Position numbers and translations under genes: made by a program
Assembly (NCBI GenBank): GCA_965197455.1
Contig: OZ240208.1
Span: 2,542,001-2,606,000 of the forward strand
Length of the DNA: 64,000 nucleotides
Reading direction: 5' to 3'
Source: JAGWBD01 sp965197455
Lineage (GTDB): Bacteria; Chloroflexota; Anaerolineae; Aggregatilineales; Phototrophicaceae
Notes under the pieces: generated by a model
The model's database searches: none
Told to the model about the DNA's origin: nothing
Seen by the model: the letters and a program-made list of their open reading frames with translations, nothing else
Part shown: piece by piece, positions 19,962 to 27,645 of the stretch
Layout of the letters: each line of letters begins with the position of its first letter
Position numbering within the stretch: the stretch's first letter is position 1

Positions 19962-20434
19962 GCGCGATTCTGGTGCTCAAGCTCGACCATGAGGGGCGTG
20001 AGGTGTTTCGCTATGCGGGTGAAGTCTTGTGGCGTAATGCCGCTGCTGTTTGTCTGCGAGCGGTCTTTCAGTTTGATGATGTCGATTTCGGTTTCGTAAC
20101 CTTTCAGCGCGGCGACGTCTTCACCGAATGGTTCTACAGCGAGCGCTGGTACAATGTGTTCCGCATCGAGGACGGCGCCAGCGGGGCACTGAAGGGCTGG
20201 TACTGTAACATCACGCGCCCGGCGCAGCTGCGGAAGCATTGCGTCAGCGCCGACGACCTGGCGCTGGACATTTTCGTCGGGACGGATGGCGCGCTGCAGC
20301 TGCTGGACGAGGACGAGTTTGCGGAGCTGACCCTGTCCGCGCAGGAACACGCGGCCGTCCAGAACGCCGTCGAGCAGATTCGCGCAGCCGCCGCGCAGGG
20401 CCGCGCGCCCTTCGAGGAACTGCGCGCCAGCTGA
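19958..20434 (+). CDS. DUF402 domain protein (FomD-like)
   Basis: 158 residues of the DUF402 family: TEWFYSERWYNVFRIED, KGWYCNITRPA and DLALDIFVGTDG with the conserved Asp cluster near residues 95-110. Characterised relatives hydrolyse nucleoside diphosphates or CMP-linked intermediates with divalent metal. It overlaps the end of thiN by four bases, so the two are translationally coupled. A similar thiN-DUF402 order would suggest a shared nucleotide-related role, but that is inference. Confidence 0.85.
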   Translation: MSAILVLKLDHEGREVFRYAGEVLWRNAAAVCLRAVFQFDDVDFGFVTFQRGDVFTEWFYSERWYNVFRIEDGASGALKGWYCNITRPAQLRKHCVSADDLALDIFVGTDGALQLLDEDEFAELTLSAQEHAAVQNAVEQIRAAAAQGRAPFEELRAS

Positions 20435-20445
20435 CAGATGGCCCG

Positions 20446-20474
20446 TTGACAGTGTCTCAGGCTTTTTGTACTAT
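20446..20474 (+). promoter_or_regulatory. Near-consensus promoter of the BCD-family transporter gene
   Basis: TTGACA (20446-20451), a spacer of exactly 17 bases and TACTAT (20469-20474) give a start near 20481, 22 bases before ATG 20503. It is one of only a few promoters here with a good -35, and its surroundings are AT-richer than the neighbouring coding DNA. Confidence 0.75.
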
Positions 20475-20502
20475 TTTGCACAAGTAACCTGGTGAAGGAC
20501 GC

Positions 20503-21849
20503 ATGGGTCTCTCCCTCGCGCGCAATCTGAAATACGGTCTCTTCCACCTGGGCTCGGGCATGGCGGACGTGTTGACCACCGGCCTGTGGAATCGCGTCAT
20601 GATCAGCGACCTGGGCTACAGCGCCACGCCGGTCGGCCTGCTGCTGGGCCTGCGCTACTTTCTGGCGCCGCTGGGCCTGTGGGCCGGGCGCATGTCGGAC
20701 GCACATCTGCTGGGCGGTTACCGGCGCCTGACCTGGATCTGGGTCGGGCGCGCGCTGATGGCGCTCAGCCTGTTCAGTCTGGGTCTGGCGACGGCCACGC
20801 TGGCCCGCGGCGCGGCAAACCCGGCCCTGCTCTGGCTGGCCATCACAATTTCGCTGCTGCTCTTCAGCTTCGGCGTTGCTGTCTCCGGCAGCACCTTTCT
20901 GGCCCTGCTCCATGATCGCGCCCGTGCCGAACAACGCGGCCGCGCCGTCGGTCTGGTATGGACCTTTCTGCTGCTGGGCTTCACCCTTGGCGGCATCCTC
21001 TTTTCGATCATGTTGCCCTCAGACGACGAGGGCGACGGCAGCCTGGATCCCGGGCGCCTGGCGCAGGTCTTCGTCGTGGCGGCGCTGGTGCTGGGCGGGC
21101 TGTGGTTCTTCGCGCTGCTCGGTGAGGAGAAGCGGCACCGTGGTGTCAAAAAGACGTCTGCCGCAGAGACTTCCTTTCGCGCCGACCTGCGCTTTGTCTG
21201 GCAGCAACCGCGCACGCGCTGGTTCCTCTTCTACCTGAGTCTCTCGATGGCTTTCGCCTTCGTCCAGGACCTGGTGCTGGAGCCCTTCGGCGCCGAGGTT
21301 TTCGGGATGAGCGTTGAAGAGACGACGCGCTTCGCCGCCTGGTGGGGTGGCATGTCGATCGTGGGGTCGCTGCTTTCCCTCATGCTGTCACGCCGCTTCC
21401 GGGCGCTAAATAATTCACGCCTGGCAACGGGCGGCGTGCTGCTGCTGATCGCCACTTTCGCGCTCTTCGCCATCGCCTCTCTCGGCGGCCTGCGCCAGCT
21501 CATCACGCCCGGCCTGCTGCTGCTGGGCCTGGGCCTGGGCCTGTGGAACATCGGCACGCTGGGCCTGATGATGGACATGAGCCCCGCCGGGCGCGCCGGC
21601 ACCTTCCTCGGCTTCTGGACTCTGGTGGTCACCCTGGCGCGCGGCGCGGGCGTCTCCGGCGGTGGCATCCTGCGCGACCTGGCGCTGCTCGCCGGCAATG
21701 ACCTGCAGCTGGCCTATGCGGCCGTCTTCTTCATCGAGGTGGCCGGGCTGGCGCTGGCGCTCTACGCGCTCGGGCGCGTCGGCGCGCGCGAGCTACAGCT
21801 GCAGCACACAACCGAGCAGGCACTGGCCCAGGCCGGTTCGCTCGACTGA
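20503..21849 (+). CDS. BCD/PucC-family MFS transporter
   Basis: 448 residues, about twelve membrane helices. The N-terminus LKYGLFHLGSGMADVLTTGLWNRVMISDLG and the loop GLRYFLAPLGLWAGRMSD...GGYRRLTWIWVGR match the bacteriochlorophyll-delivery (PucC/LhaA) branch of MFS rather than sugar or drug porters. In phototrophs these proteins assist assembly of light-harvesting complexes. No bch, puf, puh or csm genes occur in the window, so the role here may differ. GGTGAAGGACGC precedes the ATG, and a strong promoter sits upstream. The 3' end is 8 bases from the convergent GH5-like gene. Confidence 0.85.
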   Translation: MGLSLARNLKYGLFHLGSGMADVLTTGLWNRVMISDLGYSATPVGLLLGLRYFLAPLGLWAGRMSDAHLLGGYRRLTWIWVGRALMALSLFSLGLATATLARGAANPALLWLAITISLLLFSFGVAVSGSTFLALLHDRARAEQRGRAVGLVWTFLLLGFTLGGILFSIMLPSDDEGDGSLDPGRLAQVFVVAALVLGGLWFFALLGEEKRHRGVKKTSAAETSFRADLRFVWQQPRTRWFLFYLSLSMAFAFVQDLVLEPFGAEVFGMSVEETTRFAAWWGGMSIVGSLLSLMLSRRFRALNNSRLATGGVLLLIATFALFAIASLGGLRQLITPGLLLLGLGLGLWNIGTLGLMMDMSPAGRAGTFLGFWTLVVTLARGAGVSGGGILRDLALLAGNDLQLAYAAVFFIEVAGLALALYALGRVGARELQLQHTTEQALAQAGSLD

Positions 21850-21857
21850 AACCCGCT

Positions 21858-22856
21858 TCAACCGAAGGCAAAACTGCGAATCAGTTCGATCTCGGCCTCG
21901 TCGTAGGGCCGCCCGTCCGGATGGAAAACATCGTGCTGCCAGCGGCCCAGCGGCATGCTGTTGCGCTCGCGGCGCCAATCGAGGTAGGTCTGTATGCGTC
22001 CGGCCACCAGGCCCCACTGGTACCAGCCGATATGCTCGCGCGCGAAGACGGGCAGCGCGGACTGTACCGTTTGCCCCACGGGGCGGTGCAGCCACTCGGT
22101 GCAGATCACCGGGCGGCCGTAGGACTGGCACTGCTCAATCGCCACCTCGAGGGTCTGCGGTTCGTAACAGTGAAAGGAAACGATGTCCGAGAGGGTGAAC
22201 AGCACCTGTGACATGGAGTCCTGATAGCCGGCTTCGCGCCACACGGAGGTCGTCAGTGGCTGCCGCGGGCTTTCCATGCGCGCCCAGGCGAAGGCCGCTT
22301 CCACCAGCGGTGTGCTGCGCTCGCCCAGGTCGCTGTTGCCTGGCTCGTTGTAGAGGTCCCAGCAGAGAACGCGCTCGTCCTGGCCGAAGGCGCTGACGAT
22401 GGCGCGGGCGTAGGCTTCCAGCTGCGGCCAGACGCTGCGATCTTCCACCAGCTGCAGGCCCGGGCTGGGCGTCCAACTGCTGTTGTGGACGCCGGGCTTC
22501 GGGTCGTCCTGCTGCCCGAGATAGGGCTCGCGGCCGGCGAAGGCGCAGTCGTCAAAGAGGATGAAGGTCGCCGTGATGCCGTGGCCCGCGGCGATGGACA
22601 GGAGGCGATCCATGCGCTGCAGCAGGCCGTCCGGATCGTGCAGCCAGACGAGGTACTGTACGAAGATGCGCAGGCTGTTGTAGCCAGCGGCGGCGGCCCA
22701 GCCCAGTTCCTCGTCAATGGTAACGGGATCAAAGCTCTCCGCTTGCCACATCTCGGTGGAGTTGACCGCCGTGCGCGGCAAATAGTTGCAGCCGACGATT
22801 GGGCTGACGCGCGCGTACCAGTCATTGGCCTGTTGCGGGCTCCAGATTTCGCTCAT
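21858..22856 (-). CDS. GH5-like glycoside hydrolase (cellulase superfamily)
   Basis: 332 residues of a TIM-barrel glycoside hydrolase without a signal peptide, so probably cytoplasmic. The acid/base Glu is in WDLYNEPGNS (about residue 171) and the nucleophile Glu in VICTEWLHR (about residue 254), the beta-4 and beta-7 positions of clan GH-A. An N-terminal GCNYLPRTAVNSTEMW segment is shared with Chloroflexota proteins often called 1,4-beta-xylanase or cellulase. GGAGG precedes ATG 22856, and the gene begins one base after the stop of the DUF4380 gene, so they form an operon. The true substrate is unknown. Confidence 0.8.
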   Translation of the reverse strand: MSEIWSPQQANDWYARVSPIVGCNYLPRTAVNSTEMWQAESFDPVTIDEELGWAAAAGYNSLRIFVQYLVWLHDPDGLLQRMDRLLSIAAGHGITATFILFDDCAFAGREPYLGQQDDPKPGVHNSSWTPSPGLQLVEDRSVWPQLEAYARAIVSAFGQDERVLCWDLYNEPGNSDLGERSTPLVEAAFAWARMESPRQPLTTSVWREAGYQDSMSQVLFTLSDIVSFHCYEPQTLEVAIEQCQSYGRPVICTEWLHRPVGQTVQSALPVFAREHIGWYQWGLVAGRIQTYLDWRRERNSMPLGRWQHDVFHPDGRPYDEAEIELIRSFAFG

Positions 22857-22857
22857 T

Positions 22858-24111
22858 TTATCCTCCAGAGTGCGGGATGCTGCATTGATCCAGTTCAAGC
22901 AAGTCATTGTCCGCGCAGCGCAGCTGCAGGCGCAGACTTTGGGCGCCGGCAGGCGCGCGTTCGACGCGCTCGACTTGCAGCGCCGCGTTGGGGCTGACCG
23001 CGCCACAATCCAGCGTCATCAGCGTTGCGCCGGTTGCGTCCAGCCATGCCAGTTCGGCGCGGCCCAGGTGGAAGACGCCGAAGACGCCCGTCAGCTGCAA
23101 CTGCTCTCCAGCCTGGCGCAGTGTCAGCGCATGATGAGTACAACCGGCGTCGTTTACCGCCAGCACGGGGCCGGGACAGCGCGCCGCCGACCAGGTGATG
23201 CGCAGCTCCGTGCGCTCGCCCGGCTGCATGGTACGCAGCGGACCCAGCACCTCGGCTTCCAGAATGTGGCCGGGTGAGTCGATGGGGATGGGCGAGGGCG
23301 CGCCGGGCATCTCCGTCCAGCATTCGACTGTGGCGCCGCCGTCAGGATAGTCGGCGTCGGGCTCGTGCGGGAACTGCATGCAGAGCACCGCCTCCGCGCG
23401 CTGGTCGGCGAAGGCCAGCCAGCCGCCGGGGCTGCGCAGGCCGATCTTGCCGACGATGCCCTGGTAGTTGAGCGCGAACAGCCCGGGCCGAAAGTGCGGC
23501 TGCAGCTGGGTATTCTCTTCACCGAACAGAATGTGCCAGGGTCGCGGCTCCGCCGGGTCGACCGGCACGTAAAGCCAGCAATCGCTGCCTGAGGTCGTGC
23601 AGTCCAGCTGGGCGATGTCCCAGATGGCCCAGCGCACTGGACGCGCGGCGATGTTCTCGAACTCCAGGTCAAGTTGCAGGCGCGAACTGGCCGCGCCCAT
23701 GCTCAGCATCCGCTTGATGCGCAGGCCCGTGCGCGCGTCCGCCGCGCTGCGCAGGGTGACGCTGGCGCGCGTCGCCGTCTGCTGGCAGGCAGCGCTGTAG
23801 GGGCCGCTGTCGAGCACCTTGTCAGGCGGGCCGGGCCACTGGTCAGCGCGCTCCCAGCCCTGCGGTGCTGGCCAGGTCTTGTCGCCGCCATAGTTCTTCC
23901 AGCTCAGCAGGCTGCCATCGCCCTGGTGCTGCTCCGGGCTGAAGCGTTTGCCGGCCAACTGCGGGTTGACGAAGAGGAAGGGCTGCCCGCCCAGCGCGAA
24001 CTGCAGCAAACGCCCGCCGATCTCCGGCACCAGGTGCGCGCTAACCAGGCCATTGTCCAGGCGCAGCGCGTCCCGGCCCTGAAATGCGACTTGCGTGAGT
24101 CGCGTCCCCAT
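22858..24111 (-). CDS. DUF4380 protein (aldose-epimerase-like beta-sandwich)
   Basis: 417 residues. VSAHLVPEIGGRLLQFALGGQPFLFVNPQLAG near the N-terminus is the opening of the galactose-mutarotase-like supersandwich. WKNYGGDKTWPAPQGW and WAIWDIAQL are characteristic of DUF4380. The family is thought to bind sugars or participate in sugar utilisation; activity is unproven. The start at ATG 24111 lies five bases after the TGA of the short permease remnant. The neighbour GH5-like hydrolase and the remnant of a sugar ABC permease indicate a former carbohydrate operon. Confidence 0.75.
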   Translation of the reverse strand: MGTRLTQVAFQGRDALRLDNGLVSAHLVPEIGGRLLQFALGGQPFLFVNPQLAGKRFSPEQHQGDGSLLSWKNYGGDKTWPAPQGWERADQWPGPPDKVLDSGPYSAACQQTATRASVTLRSAADARTGLRIKRMLSMGAASSRLQLDLEFENIAARPVRWAIWDIAQLDCTTSGSDCWLYVPVDPAEPRPWHILFGEENTQLQPHFRPGLFALNYQGIVGKIGLRSPGGWLAFADQRAEAVLCMQFPHEPDADYPDGGATVECWTEMPGAPSPIPIDSPGHILEAEVLGPLRTMQPGERTELRITWSAARCPGPVLAVNDAGCTHHALTLRQAGEQLQLTGVFGVFHLGRAELAWLDATGATLMTLDCGAVSPNAALQVERVERAPAGAQSLRLQLRCADNDLLELDQCSIPHSGG

Positions 24112-24116
24112 GACGC

Positions 24117-24194
24117 TCAGCCGCGCAGGCCGGTGGTGGAGATGCCGCGCACGAAGGTGAAGATGGCGACGGTCGCCAGGGTCGGTACAGTCAA
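24117..24194 (-). pseudogene. Remnant of a MalG-type ABC permease C-terminus
   Basis: A 25-codon minus-strand frame starting at a TTG with GAGGAG ahead ends in TFVRGISTTGLRG then TGA. Carbohydrate ABC permeases of the MalG group typically end in a last helix followed by ...FVRGI..TGLKG-stop. The preceding residues (VPTLATVAIF) look like that last helix, shortened. In-frame stops lie just upstream, so the rest of the permease is gone. It sits directly before the DUF4380/GH5 pair, where a sugar transporter would be expected. It may now act as a translated leader peptide for DUF4380. Confidence 0.45.
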
Positions 24195-24464
24195 TACTTT
24201 TCTCCTCGCCCGCCACTTTGCGGAACCTTATCAGACGGAAGCGGTGAGGACGAGTACTTGTCTGCCTGGCTGGCTCCCCTCTGCAGTCCAAACATAATTG
24301 CGCAAAAACAGTTTCCCGGACACCCAGGGGTTGCATTTGTCGCTTGCGCCAGACCTCTTCAGAGTTGTACCAACGCCTCCAGGGTAGCCTGAATTGATGG
24401 CGTGGCGCACGTCCCGCCCCCGTGCTACCATGAGCGCCCGTCAGCGGACATGCGGAGAACACAC
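24195..24464. other. Intergenic region between the sugar operon and fabI
   Basis: About 270 bases without a convincing gene. The rightward strand has TACCAT (24426-24431), a possible -10 for fabI, 34 bases before its ATG. The leftward strand must hold the promoter for the DUF4380/GH5 operon, but no clear hexamer pair stands out. No hairpin terminator or repeat was seen. Confidence 0.5.
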
Positions 24465-25262
24465 ATGGGTTTGATGGACGGTAAGGTCGTGCTGGTCTTC
24501 GGCGTGGCCAACCGCAACTCGATCGGCTGGGGCATCGCGCGCAGACTGCACAGCGAGGGCGCCACCATCGCGCTCAGCTACGCCGGCGCCATGCTCGAGA
24601 AGCGCGTGCGGCCGCTGGCGCAGCAGGTCGATTGTGACTTCGTGGAAATCTGTGACGTGGCCAGCGACGAGCAACTCGACGCGCTCTTCGACAAGGTGCG
24701 CGAACGCTACGGTCGCATCGACACGCTCGTGCATTCCGTGGCCTACGCCAACCGTGAGGACCTCGGCGGCCGCTTCATCGACATCTCGCGCGCCGGCTTC
24801 AGCCTGGCGCTGGACATCAGCGCCTACAGCCTGATCGCCATGGCGAAACGCGCCGCGCCGCTGATGAGCGAGGGCGGCAGTATCCTCAGTATGACCTATT
24901 TCGCCGCCGAGAAGGTGATGCCGCGCTACCATGTGATGGCCATCGCCAAGGCGGCGCTGGAGACCATCACGCGTTATCTGGCCAACGACCTCGGGCCGCA
25001 GGGCATCCGCGTCAACGCCATCAGCGCCGGCCCCATCAAGACCCTGGCCGCCGCCGGCGTGCCCGGCTTCCGCACCATGTTGCGCTATTCGGAGCAGGCC
25101 GCGCCGCTGCGGCGCATGGTCAGCGCAGACGACGTCGGCAACACTGCGCTGTGGCTGTCTTCGGAACTGGGCAGCGCGGTCACCGGCGAGGTGGTGCACG
25201 TCGACGCCGGCTACAATATCCTCGGCCTGACGCTGACGGAAGAAGATCTGGAGAAGTTGTAG
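24465..25262 (+). CDS. fabI: Enoyl-[acyl-carrier-protein] reductase, FabI type
   Basis: 265 residues of the short-chain dehydrogenase fold that performs the last reduction of the fatty acid elongation cycle with NADH. FabI-specific features are the N-terminal GVANRNSIGWGIAR cofactor loop, SVAYANREDLGG, and the catalytic Tyr and Lys in YHVMAIAK with six residues between them, plus SAGPIKTLAAAG and HVDAGYNILG near the end. ATG 24465 has GGAG upstream. It is convergent with bioY (7-base gap). Apparently monocistronic. Confidence 0.95.
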   Translation: MGLMDGKVVLVFGVANRNSIGWGIARRLHSEGATIALSYAGAMLEKRVRPLAQQVDCDFVEICDVASDEQLDALFDKVRERYGRIDTLVHSVAYANREDLGGRFIDISRAGFSLALDISAYSLIAMAKRAAPLMSEGGSILSMTYFAAEKVMPRYHVMAIAKAALETITRYLANDLGPQGIRVNAISAGPIKTLAAAGVPGFRTMLRYSEQAAPLRRMVSADDVGNTALWLSSELGSAVTGEVVHVDAGYNILGLTLTEEDLEKL

Positions 25263-25269
25263 GCTCGGC

Positions 25270-25821
25270 TCAGTCGGGCAGTAACAGGCGCCGCCCCGCG
25301 TAAAGCAGGGACGCAGCAAGGGCGGCCTTGACCAGGTCGAAGAGAATGAAGGGCGCCACACCAGCCGCCCAGGCAGCGTTAAGGTCCATTCCTGTCGCCG
25401 TCATCAACCCGGCCACACCACAGAGGTAGAGGACGGCCACACCCGCCACGCCGGCCAGCCAGCGCTGCCAGGCGCGTTTCGTTCCACGCTCGACCAGCCA
25501 GCCGGTCACAAAGGCCATGGGGATGAAGCCATAGAGATAGCCGGCCGTGGGTCCGACCAGGGCGGCTGCGCCCAGTGCACGGGCATCCAGCGGCAGGTTA
25601 AGTGCGATGAGGCCGACGTAGGCCAGTTGGCTGAGCGCCCCGTCACGCGCGCCGAGCAGCATACCGGCCAGCAACACGGTGAGGACCTGGAAGGTGAAAG
25701 GAACTGGCTCGAGCGGGATGGAAATGCGCGCGCCAATGGCCGTCAGGACCGTCAGCGCGGCGATGGCCAGCAACCGCTGTGTTCGGGTCAGGTCATGCTG
25801 GCGGGATACACTGTTGAGCAT
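25270..25821 (-). CDS. bioY: Biotin transporter BioY
   Basis: 183 residues with about six membrane helices. IPLEPVPFTFQVLTVLLAGMLLG, the AYVGLIALNLPLDA segment and GPTAGYLYGF are the conserved BioY core of this S component of ECF-type biotin uptake. No EcfA or EcfT gene lies nearby, so it either uses shared ECF modules elsewhere or acts alone. CAGGAG precedes ATG 25821. It lies 13 bases after a small hypothetical gene in the same direction. Confidence 0.9.
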   Translation of the reverse strand: MLNSVSRQHDLTRTQRLLAIAALTVLTAIGARISIPLEPVPFTFQVLTVLLAGMLLGARDGALSQLAYVGLIALNLPLDARALGAAALVGPTAGYLYGFIPMAFVTGWLVERGTKRAWQRWLAGVAGVAVLYLCGVAGLMTATGMDLNAAWAAGVAPFILFDLVKAALAASLLYAGRRLLLPD

Positions 25822-25834
25822 GGGGACTCCTGCG

Positions 25835-26131
25835 TCAGTTGCGGTTGTCGGCCGTGGCTTCCACGATGACTTCGGCCAGGGCGTATTCGTTGCGGACGCG
25901 CGCGGCCTTGTCGGTCTCGCGCATGGTGTTGACCTCGACCAGGGTGACCTGCGTGCCGAGGCCGGCCAGCACATAGCGCGTGGCCCACTGGCCGGTGAGC
26001 TGGGCGTTGCGGTAGTAGGCGATGCGGCCCATGGGGTCCATGCGCTTCAGCCGGCCGTTGGCGCGCCCGAAACTCAGTTGCTCCAGCTCGCGCTGCAGCT
26101 CTGCGCGCTCATTAACGGTCAGATACGCCAT
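25835..26131 (-). CDS. Conserved-looking small protein of unknown function upstream of bioY
   Basis: 98 residues, hydrophilic, with helical N-terminus (NERAELQRELEQLSFGRANGRLKRMDPMGRIAYYRNAQ) and a beta-rich C-terminus (GTQVTLVEVNTMRE). No membrane segment or known motif. AGGAG lies before ATG 26131. It is the first gene of a two-gene unit with bioY, so a role in biotin uptake or simply co-transcription is possible. A longer in-frame extension to 26467 runs through xseA and was rejected. Confidence 0.65.
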   Translation of the reverse strand: MAYLTVNERAELQRELEQLSFGRANGRLKRMDPMGRIAYYRNAQLTGQWATRYVLAGLGTQVTLVEVNTMRETDKAARVRNEYALAEVIVEATADNRN

Positions 26132-26184
26132 CGCGCTGCACTCCTGTTCCCGCCCGCCATCTGCCGAATTATAGGGCCGCGGGG

Positions 26185-26190
26185 TATACT
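26185..26190 (+). promoter_or_regulatory. -10 element upstream of xseA
   Basis: TATACT stands 29 bases before ATG 26220, after a GC-rich run. No -35 hexamer is visible at the right spacing. Confidence 0.45.
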
Positions 26191-26219
26191 GCGCAATCCT
26201 GACCAGACGGGGAGAGTTG

Positions 26220-27449
26220 ATGTCGCAAGCCTGGACCGTGGCCGCGCTGACGGCCCGCATCCGTGCGCTGCTCGAGGGCGACGAAGAGCTGCAGGATGTC
26301 GCCGTCAGCGGCGAAATCTCGAACATGACACGCGCCCGCTCCGGCCACTGGTACTTCACGCTCAAGGATGCCAGCGCCAGCCTGCGCTGCGTCATGTGGC
26401 GCTCCTCCGCCAACCGCCAGAACTTCGTGCCGCAGGAGGGCGATGCGGTGCAGGCGCTGGGGCACATCGGCGTCTACGAGCCGCGCGGCGAATACCAGCT
26501 TTACGCCACGCAGTTGCGGCCCATGGGTGTGGGCGACCTTTACGCACAGTTTGAGCGGCTGAAGCGCGCGCTGGAGGCGGAAGGTCTCTTCGATGAAGCC
26601 CGCAAACGTCCGTTGCCGGCCTTCCCGCGCGTCATCGGCGTGGTGACCTCGCCCCAGGCCGCGGCGTTCCAGGACGTCTGTAACGTGCTGCGGCGTCGCT
26701 TCCCGCTGGCGCAGGTCTGGCTCAGCCCGGCCGCCGTGCAGGGCATGGACGCGCCGGCGCAACTGCGGGCCGCGTTATCCAACCTCAACGCCCGCGCGGA
26801 GGTCGACGTCATCCTGCTCATTCGTGGCGGCGGCAGCATCGAGGACCTGTGGGCCTTCAACGACGAGGCCCTGGCGCGCAGTATCGCGGCCAGCCGCCTG
26901 CCGGTGGTCAGCGGCGTCGGCCACGAGACGGATTTCAGCATCGCGGACTTCGTGGCCGATTTGCGCGCGCCGACGCCCTCGGTCGCTGCCGAGCTGGTCG
27001 CGCCGGATATGGGCGAATTGCGCCAGGGTGTCGTTAGCGTCCGGGCGCGGCTGGAGGAGTTGCAGCGCGCGCGCCTGGCGCTGCTGGCCGACCGGCTGGG
27101 CGCGAGCCGCCGCAGCCTCGCGCATCTGTCGCCCATGCGCGAGCTGGCGACGCACAGGCAACGTCTGGATGACCAGGAACTGCGGCTGCAGCGCGCCTGG
27201 GGCACGACGCACAGCCGGTTGGCAGCGCGCCTGGCGGAAGGGACGGCGGCCCTCGGCGCGGCGGATCCGCAGGCCATTTTACAGCGCGGCTACGCCATCC
27301 TGACGCAGGGACGGGATGGCGCGCGCGTCACCAGTGTGGACGCGGCGCGCGTGGGCGACGCCCTGCTGGCGCAGCTGCGCGATGGCGAACTGCCACTGCG
27401 TGTGGAGGACAGGGAGAGCCATGAGCGCTATCGAAAAACGCTCTTTTGA
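26220..27449 (+). CDS. xseA: Exodeoxyribonuclease VII large subunit
   Basis: 409 residues. The N-terminal OB fold (VSGEISNMTRARSGHWYFTLKD) and the catalytic region (IGVVTSPQAAAFQD, VILLIRGGGSIEDLWAFNDE, VSGVGHETDFSIADFVADLRAPTPS) are the invariant family segments, followed by a helical arm that binds XseB. The enzyme degrades single-stranded DNA from both ends. The ATG at 26220 follows GGGGAG. The 3' end overlaps xseB by 29 bases, a tight coupling for this fixed-stoichiometry complex. Confidence 0.96.
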   Translation: MSQAWTVAALTARIRALLEGDEELQDVAVSGEISNMTRARSGHWYFTLKDASASLRCVMWRSSANRQNFVPQEGDAVQALGHIGVYEPRGEYQLYATQLRPMGVGDLYAQFERLKRALEAEGLFDEARKRPLPAFPRVIGVVTSPQAAAFQDVCNVLRRRFPLAQVWLSPAAVQGMDAPAQLRAALSNLNARAEVDVILLIRGGGSIEDLWAFNDEALARSIAASRLPVVSGVGHETDFSIADFVADLRAPTPSVAAELVAPDMGELRQGVVSVRARLEELQRARLALLADRLGASRRSLAHLSPMRELATHRQRLDDQELRLQRAWGTTHSRLAARLAEGTAALGAADPQAILQRGYAILTQGRDGARVTSVDAARVGDALLAQLRDGELPLRVEDRESHERYRKTLF

Positions 27450-27642
27450 GGAAGCCTGGGCCGAGCTCGAGAGCATCCTGGAAGGTCTCGAGCGCGGCGA
27501 ACTGACGCTGGACGACTCGGTCGCGCTATTTGAGCGGGGCCGCAAACTGGCCGCGCATTGCCAGACGCTGCTGGATCAGGCGGAACTGCGCGTCCGTCAG
27601 CTCGCCGCGGCGGCGGACGAAGACGCAGCGCCGCCGGGCTGA
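27421..27642 (+). CDS. xseB: Exodeoxyribonuclease VII small subunit
   Basis: 73 residues, normal for XseB. SFEEAWAELESILEGLERGELTLDDSVALFERGRKL is the conserved helical hairpin that wraps the large subunit. It starts within xseA in another frame with GGAGAG ahead. It stops three bases before the convergent murJ. Confidence 0.95.
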   Translation: MSAIEKRSFEEAWAELESILEGLERGELTLDDSVALFERGRKLAAHCQTLLDQAELRVRQLAAAADEDAAPPG

Positions 27643-27645
27643 GCG

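Noticed and set aside
20134..20934. 266-codon minus-strand frame across the DUF402 and transporter genes
   Set aside because: Opposes two well-supported genes and the promoter between them; no recognisable features.
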